Shown here: piece after piece, positions 59,962 to 64,000 of the stretch | How positions within the stretch are numbered: the first letter of the stretch is position 1 | How the letters are laid out: every line of letters starts with the position of its first letter | Assembly (NCBI RefSeq): GCF_026343295.1 | Contig: NZ_JAPELY010000001.1 | Span: 2,852,001-2,916,000 of the forward strand | Length of the DNA stretch: 64,000 nt | Source of the DNA: Streptomyces sp. NBC_00083 | Lineage (GTDB): Bacteria; Actinomycetota; Actinomycetes; Streptomycetales; Streptomycetaceae | Direction of reading: 5' to 3' | Made by a program: the position numbers and the translations under genes | The notes under the pieces: model-generated | The model's database searches: none | What the model saw: only the letters and a program-made list of their open reading frames with translations | Told to the model about the DNA's origin: nothing

Positions 59962-60681
59962 ATGTCTGCTTCCCCCTCGAACGAAACGCTCCCCACCATC
60001 CTGGTCGTCGCCGCCGGACGCGGGTTGGGCCACGCCATCGCCGAGCAGTTCCTCGGCAAGGGGTGGCATGTCATCGGCACGGTCCGACCCGGCAGCCCGA
60101 GGCTCAAGCTCCACGATCTCGCCGAGGCCTCCGGCGGCAGGGTGGAGATCGAAACGTTGGACATCAACGTGCCGGAGCAGATCGCCGCACTGCGCAGGCG
60201 CCTGGACGGCCGAGCGCTGGACATGCTGTTCGTCAACGCGGGAATCACCACTCGGGACGAACACATCCCCATCGGGGAGGTCACGACCGACGAGTTCAAC
60301 GACGTCATGCTCACCAACGCGCTGAGCCCGATGCGCGTCATCGAATCCCTGCAGGACCTCGTCACTCCGACCGGCCTGATCGGTGCGATGTCGTCGGGTC
60401 AGGGCAGCATCGCAAACAACGAGACCGGACTACGTGAGGTCTACCGAGGCAGCAAGGCGGCCCTGAACCAGTTCATGCGCAGCTTCGCGGTCCGCCAGAG
60501 CGAACCAGCACGCACACTCCTGGTGATGGCACCCGGCTGGGTCCGCACGGAGCTGGGGGGATCGGACGCCCCTCTCGGAATCGAGGACAGCATTCCCCGG
60601 CTGGTGAGCGTCATGCTCGCGCAGCTCGGCACTCCCGGGGTGCGATTCCTCGACTACCAGGGCCGAATCGTTCCCTGGTAG
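59962..60681 (+). CDS. Short-chain dehydrogenase/reductase
   Basis: A 239-residue classical SDR. The nucleotide-binding motif reads AAGRGLGHAIAEQF, then NAGI, and the active site YRGSKAALNQF (Y-x3-K) with Ser in MSSGQGSI. The Gly-rich motif lacks the leading Thr of TGxxxGxG, so cofactor binding may differ. It reduces or oxidises an unknown carbonyl. ATG 59962 has AAGGG upstream. Divergent from the AsnC gene. Confidence 0.85.
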   Translation: MSASPSNETLPTILVVAAGRGLGHAIAEQFLGKGWHVIGTVRPGSPRLKLHDLAEASGGRVEIETLDINVPEQIAALRRRLDGRALDMLFVNAGITTRDEHIPIGEVTTDEFNDVMLTNALSPMRVIESLQDLVTPTGLIGAMSSGQGSIANNETGLREVYRGSKAALNQFMRSFAVRQSEPARTLLVMAPGWVRTELGGSDAPLGIEDSIPRLVSVMLAQLGTPGVRFLDYQGRIVPW

Positions 60682-60740
60682 CCGGCGGGGAACGCGGTGC
60701 GCCCCCCGGCCACAGCAGCGGACCGCCCACAGAAGTGACG

Positions 60741-60767
60741 GCCGCGCCCGGTCGTCCCGGGCGCGGC
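60741..60767. terminator. Terminator between the SDR and hydrolase genes
   Basis: An 11-bp perfect stem (60741-60751 with 60757-60767) and five-base loop between two convergent genes. Confidence 0.75.
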
Positions 60768-60815
60768 GGTGTGGTCCGCGACTTGCACGTGCCCTGGACA
60801 GCCGCCGAGCGCGCG

Positions 60816-62510
60816 TTACGGCAGGGGGTGGAGCGGGATGGCGATGTACGACGGGGCGTCCTGCGACGAGCTGAGCTCGATCGCGGACGGGGCGCGGTTG
60901 GCGTCCGCGTAGAACGGATCATGGGTGTCGATGATCAGTTGGAGCTGACGGCCCCTGTTCAGGACGTAGTGGGCCGGCTGGAGGGGGACGGTCACCGTAG
61001 TGGCCCGGCCCGGCTGCTCGTTGGTGACGGTGACCGGGGCGTTGGTGATGATCGCGGCCTTGCCGGTGGCCGGGTCGCAGTCCATCAGGTACGCCACGAT
61101 CGTGGCCTCCCGTGCCTGCGGCGTCACGGTCACCCGCAGTTCGAGCTCGCCCTGGACGCGCATCGGCTGCTCCAGCGGCTCCGTGGTCCAGGTCGCGGCG
61201 AGACCGCGATCGACCTCGGCGGTCCGGTAGACGTGCGGGAAGCCCATGCGCTCGGCCAGGCCGGTCTCGATGAGCTTCGGGGCGACGACGACCTCGGTGT
61301 TCTGGACGGAGACCTTGACGGGGCGGGTCCAGTCCGGTTGCGGCGCTCCCTCGGTCAGCCGACCGTCGCGCTCACCGGCGGCTGCGTCGGCGAGGTGGAA
61401 CCGCTTGGGGGGCAGGGCGTAGCTCTGCCAGTCGGGGTGATGGAGGTCGGACAGCAGGTTGTGCATGTACTCCGAGCGGACCCCGAACGAGGGCGTGGCC
61501 CCGTCGCTCGCCGTGCCGCCCAGGTGGTGGTCCATCCACCGGTAGGCCATCTCGGTCGGCTTGGAGACCAGGCCGGCCAGGCCGGGCAGCTCGCCGTTGC
61601 CGTGGTCGCCGATCTGGACCAGCAGCGACTTGGGCGCGGTGAGGTGGTTGAACATGTCGACGACGGCCGGCACGGAGAAGATGGTCTCGTGCCAGGCGGT
61701 GGTCATCAGGATCGGGACCTGGTTGTCGTTGTACGCCTGCAGACAGTTCTTGGGCGACCTGGCCTCGGCGAACGCCCTGACGTCGTCGTCGATGTCATTG
61801 CTGCGGATCTTCTGGATGATGTCCCGGAACTCCGCCGAGCACCGGTCTTCCTTGAACAGCTTCACGAGCGCCTCGAAGGCCGCCAGGTGCCGGGTGCCGT
61901 TCTCGTACAGCGAGGCGAACAGGTCGGACCAGGCGCTGGTGCCGGCCACGGCCCTGACCCGCGGGTCGTTCCCGGCGAGCAGCAGGCTCGTACCGGCGCC
62001 GTAGGAGGCGCCGAAGCAGCCGATCCGTTCCGGGTCGACGGCGTCGAGTTCGCACAGCGTCGTGACGATCTCGATGGCGTCTTCCACGTCCCGCGGTCCG
62101 GCGACGTGGATCTCGCCCCCTGACCTGGCCAGGCCGCGCTGACTGTAGGTCAGCACGACGTAGCCGCCCAGCGCCCAGCGGGGGAGCATCGGCAGGTAGG
62201 ACAGGCGGCCGAGCGGGGACAGCGGGGCGGGCATCACGACCGCGGGACAGGTCTGTCCGGGCATGAGGTTGCGCGGGACGCTCAGTGACGCGTCGATCAG
62301 CGTCCCGTCCGCCATGGCGATCGAGAGCTCCTGGTACCCGGCGATCTCCGCGTACGTCTCGTAGGTGTCGGCCAGGCCCCACTGGTCGAGCCGGCCGATG
62401 CGGCGCGGCGACGGGTCGAGTAACGCCTGCTCGATCGCCTCCAGCTTGGCGCTCTCGTCGACACTGATCGCGAACGGGTTGGCCGAGGTGCTGTCGTCGG
62501 CAACGGGCAT
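60816..62510 (-). CDS. CocE/NonD-type alpha/beta hydrolase
   Basis: A 564-residue hydrolase of the X-Pro dipeptidyl-peptidase (S15) / CocE family. The nucleophile elbow is GCFGASYGAGTS (Ser near residue 180), with the preceding YSQRGLARSGGEI loop and a His in IGDHGNGELPG. A C-terminal jelly-roll domain (from ~345) ends with the standard RGRQLQLIIDTHDPFYADANR. It cleaves esters or amides; the substrate is unknown. No signal peptide is seen. Confidence 0.85.
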   Translation of the reverse strand: MPVADDSTSANPFAISVDESAKLEAIEQALLDPSPRRIGRLDQWGLADTYETYAEIAGYQELSIAMADGTLIDASLSVPRNLMPGQTCPAVVMPAPLSPLGRLSYLPMLPRWALGGYVVLTYSQRGLARSGGEIHVAGPRDVEDAIEIVTTLCELDAVDPERIGCFGASYGAGTSLLLAGNDPRVRAVAGTSAWSDLFASLYENGTRHLAAFEALVKLFKEDRCSAEFRDIIQKIRSNDIDDDVRAFAEARSPKNCLQAYNDNQVPILMTTAWHETIFSVPAVVDMFNHLTAPKSLLVQIGDHGNGELPGLAGLVSKPTEMAYRWMDHHLGGTASDGATPSFGVRSEYMHNLLSDLHHPDWQSYALPPKRFHLADAAAGERDGRLTEGAPQPDWTRPVKVSVQNTEVVVAPKLIETGLAERMGFPHVYRTAEVDRGLAATWTTEPLEQPMRVQGELELRVTVTPQAREATIVAYLMDCDPATGKAAIITNAPVTVTNEQPGRATTVTVPLQPAHYVLNRGRQLQLIIDTHDPFYADANRAPSAIELSSSQDAPSYIAIPLHPLP

Positions 62511-62711
62511 GGCTGAGCCGCCTTCCGTGGCAGGGGTGTGGCGTCGAAGTGACAACGCCAGGATGTCCCCGCGGCGGCCGACGTGGAGGTGAGACCGGCT
62601 TCGCTCCCTCGCTTGAGTGAAGCGGATGATCTAAACGTTGCGGTGGTCGGCGCCCGGCGGTTGGCGTGTGGCTGTGATGCACCACGGCTCAGAAGGGGGC
62701 GCGGTCGTCGG

Positions 62712-62749
62712 GATCCGACATGCTCGATGAGATCCCACATGCTCGATGG
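62712..62749. repeat. 19-bp tandem repeat
   Basis: Two adjacent 19-bp copies, GATCCGACATGCTCGATGA (62712-62730) and GATCCCACATGCTCGATGG (62731-62749), 17 of 19 identical. They lie between the DUF1330 gene and the hydrolase gene, 200 bp upstream of the latter. A regulator could bind them. Confidence 0.6.
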
Positions 62750-62792
62750 AGGGTCTCACCGATCGCGTCGCGCGGCGTCCGCCGACCCTCGC

Positions 62793-63086
62793 TCAGTCGA
62801 TGCCTTCGACGATGCGGAAGTCGCGCTCGACGCCGTCGGAGAGGACGACCAGCGCCTCCTGGTAGGCCGCGCTCTCGCGTGCCGCGACGGCCTGCTCGAA
62901 GCTGTCGAACTCGATCAGGACGGTGCGCTCGGCTGTCCCTGCGTCGTATGCGGCGACCCGACCGCCACGGACGAAGGTCCGACCGCCCGCGGCCTTGACG
63001 GCCGGACCGGCCAGCTTGTTGTAGGCAGCCAGTTTCTCGGGGTCTGAAACGGTGCGGTAGACGCTGACCCAGTAGCCCTTGGGCAT
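62793..63086 (-). CDS. DUF1330 family protein
   Basis: A 97-residue DUF1330 protein: GYWVSVYRTVSDPEKLAAYNKLAGPAVKAAGGRTFVRGGRV, TVLIEFDSFEQAVAARESAAYQEAL and a short tail. It has a GGAGG site before ATG 63086 and lies upstream of the CocE-type hydrolase on the same strand, with a 282-bp gap. Probably acts as a dimer; no function known. Confidence 0.87.
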   Translation of the reverse strand: MPKGYWVSVYRTVSDPEKLAAYNKLAGPAVKAAGGRTFVRGGRVAAYDAGTAERTVLIEFDSFEQAVAARESAAYQEALVVLSDGVERDFRIVEGID

Positions 63087-63325
63087 GGAGACCTCCAGTG
63101 GTGGGGTGAATGCGGCTGGCTTACGGGGTGGTGCTGGAGGAGCGTCGGCGGGCGAGAGCGAGGCTTGTCAGCGTCGTGATCGCCATGGCGCCCGTACCGA
63201 CCGGCGCCGCGGTGGTGTAGGCGCCATCGTCGGGGAAGAGTCGGCCTCGGCCGGGCCGCTGGGAAGAGGGTGGAGAACCGTGTCGACGGATGACGGCACC
63301 CTGCGCGCGTGCGTGCGCGGGTACT

Positions 63326-64000
63326 TCAGGCGGCGTCGAGGAGGTGTGCGCCGTTGTTGCGGACGTTGTTGACGGCCGTGGAGACGGGCCGGGCGTCGAG
63401 CCGGCCGTCGGCGGGCTGGGTGAGGAGGGCGCGGAGGTCTTCGGTGTCGTGGTGGTGGGGGTCGAGCCAGGTGTCGTAGTGGTCCGGGGTGAGGGCGAGG
63501 GGCATGCGCGGGTGTACGCGGCCGGCCGCGTCGGTGGCCTCGGTGGTGATGATCGTGCAGGTCAGCAGCCAGGCAGCCGGGTCGTCGTCCCCCTTCACCT
63601 CGGGGTCGCGCCAGTACTCGTACAGGCCTGCCATGGCCATCACCTGACCGTCGGCCGGGTGGATGAAGTAGGGCTGCTTCCGGGTCTTGCCGGTCGTCTC
63701 GTCCTTGACCGGGTCCCATTCGTAGAAGCCGTCCGCCGGCAGCAGGCACCGGCGTTTGGCGAAGGCGCGCCGGTAGGCGGGCTTCTCGTGCACCGTCTCC
63801 ACCCGGGCGTTGATCATCCGCGAGCCGGCCTTCGGGTCCTTCGCCCAGGACGGCACCAGGCCCCACCGCAGCGCCCGCAGCTCACGCCTCACCTCAGCGT
63901 CGCCGTCCCGGCCAGCGCGTTCGAGGATCGCGTAGACCGGGTCGGTGGGTGCCACGTTCCAACTGGGAGCGAGCGCGTCGGCGGTAGGCCGGTCGGTGAC
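63326..64000 (-). CDS. SOS response-associated peptidase (YedK/HMCES), N-terminus cut by the window edge
   Basis: At least 225 codons are present; the start lies beyond the right edge. It is the YedK/HMCES family that forms a thiazolidine link to abasic sites in single-stranded DNA through Cys2, which is out of view. Visible motifs are PSWNVAPTDPVYAI, LRWGLVPSWAKDPKAGSRMINARVETVHEKPAYR, CLLPADGFYEW with the conserved Glu, and VHPRMPLAL with the active-site His. Family length is normal for the part seen. Confidence 0.9.
   Translation of the reverse strand, partial: VTDRPTADALAPSWNVAPTDPVYAILERAGRDGDAEVRRELRALRWGLVPSWAKDPKAGSRMINARVETVHEKPAYRRAFAKRRCLLPADGFYEWDPVKDETTGKTRKQPYFIHPADGQVMAMAGLYEYWRDPEVKGDDDPAAWLLTCTIITTEATDAAGRVHPRMPLALTPDHYDTWLDPHHHDTEDLRALLTQPADGRLDARPVSTAVNNVRNNGAHLLDAA

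Noticed and set aside
63121..63260. Short minus-strand frame ending at 63121 with a weakly hydrophobic stretch
   Set aside because: Fewer than 50 codons, no ribosome site, no recognisable family; it lies in the gap between the DUF1330 and YedK genes.
1..64000. tRNA, rRNA, CRISPR arrays, insertion sequences or attachment sites
   Set aside because: No cloverleaf-like sequences, spaced identical repeats, transposase motifs or integrase genes were noticed on either strand; weak tRNA-like sites would need a covariance search.

Overview
The window is very GC-rich actinomycete DNA, most likely from Streptomyces or a close relative in the Streptomycetaceae. This is inferred from GTG/TTG starts, clear AGGAGG-type ribosome sites, a mycothiol-dependent isomerase family protein, metE behind a cobalamin riboswitch, an MSMEG_6728-type protein, LGFP/DUF2599 and DUF6355 secreted proteins, and a DUF4157 protein of the kind tied to contractile injection systems. 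I saw no rRNA, tRNA, CRISPR array or intact insertion sequence.

Region 1 (1-12,800) is mixed chromosomal content. It holds the iron-sulfur and FAD subunits of a PaoABC-type aldehyde oxidoreductase, a divergent padR/SnoaL-like pair around a strong dyad, nadE with a textbook terminator, an orphan membrane-fusion protein, an SMI1-like protein, a coupled GNAT-HIT-maleylpyruvate isomerase set, a small toxin-antitoxin module behind paired GGTACC operators, a TetR regulator and a HelD-type RNA polymerase ATPase.

Region 2 (12,800-24,300) holds a NarK-like transporter, a heterodimeric ABC exporter with one consensus and one degenerate ATP site, a DUF899 protein, a GvpU-like orphan, a hemerythrin protein, several hypotheticals, and a 3-hydroxyisobutyryl-CoA hydrolase preceded by the last ~20 codons of a lost acyl-CoA dehydrogenase.

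Region 3 (23,500-31,700) is a cobalamin neighbourhood: a FhuF-like protein, CbtA and CbtB behind one B12 riboswitch, metE behind a second, and cobF. A metallophosphoesterase and a family 5 uracil-DNA glycosylase are interspersed. Secreted proteins follow (GH16 glucanase, hydrophobic-W repeat protein), then an MSMEG_6728 protein and a UGT-like glycosyltransferase.

Region 4 (35,300-53,300) is the standout. It is a type IV pilus-like locus: pilB, pilC, two minor prepilins, a 1,276-residue PilX-like protein with five repeated domains, and pilT, joined by four-base overlaps. Divergent from it are a class-III pilin, a prepilin peptidase and a PadR regulator. Beyond lie secreted accessory proteins (an FG-GAP/cadherin-like/RTX protein, a ModA-fold binding protein with no transporter, a double Excalibur protein) and a second pilin fused to a ~400-residue beta-propeller. 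Similar short dyads overlap several of these promoters.

Region 5 (53,300-64,000) opens with a DUF4157 protein fused to an aldo-keto reductase domain with an intact catalytic tetrad, a candidate injection-system effector. It continues with an M15-like secreted peptidase, an LGFP/DUF2599 protein, a DUF6355 protein, two DUF1330 proteins, a double-module AsnC regulator divergent from an SDR, a CocE-type hydrolase, and a YedK/HMCES protein cut by the right edge.
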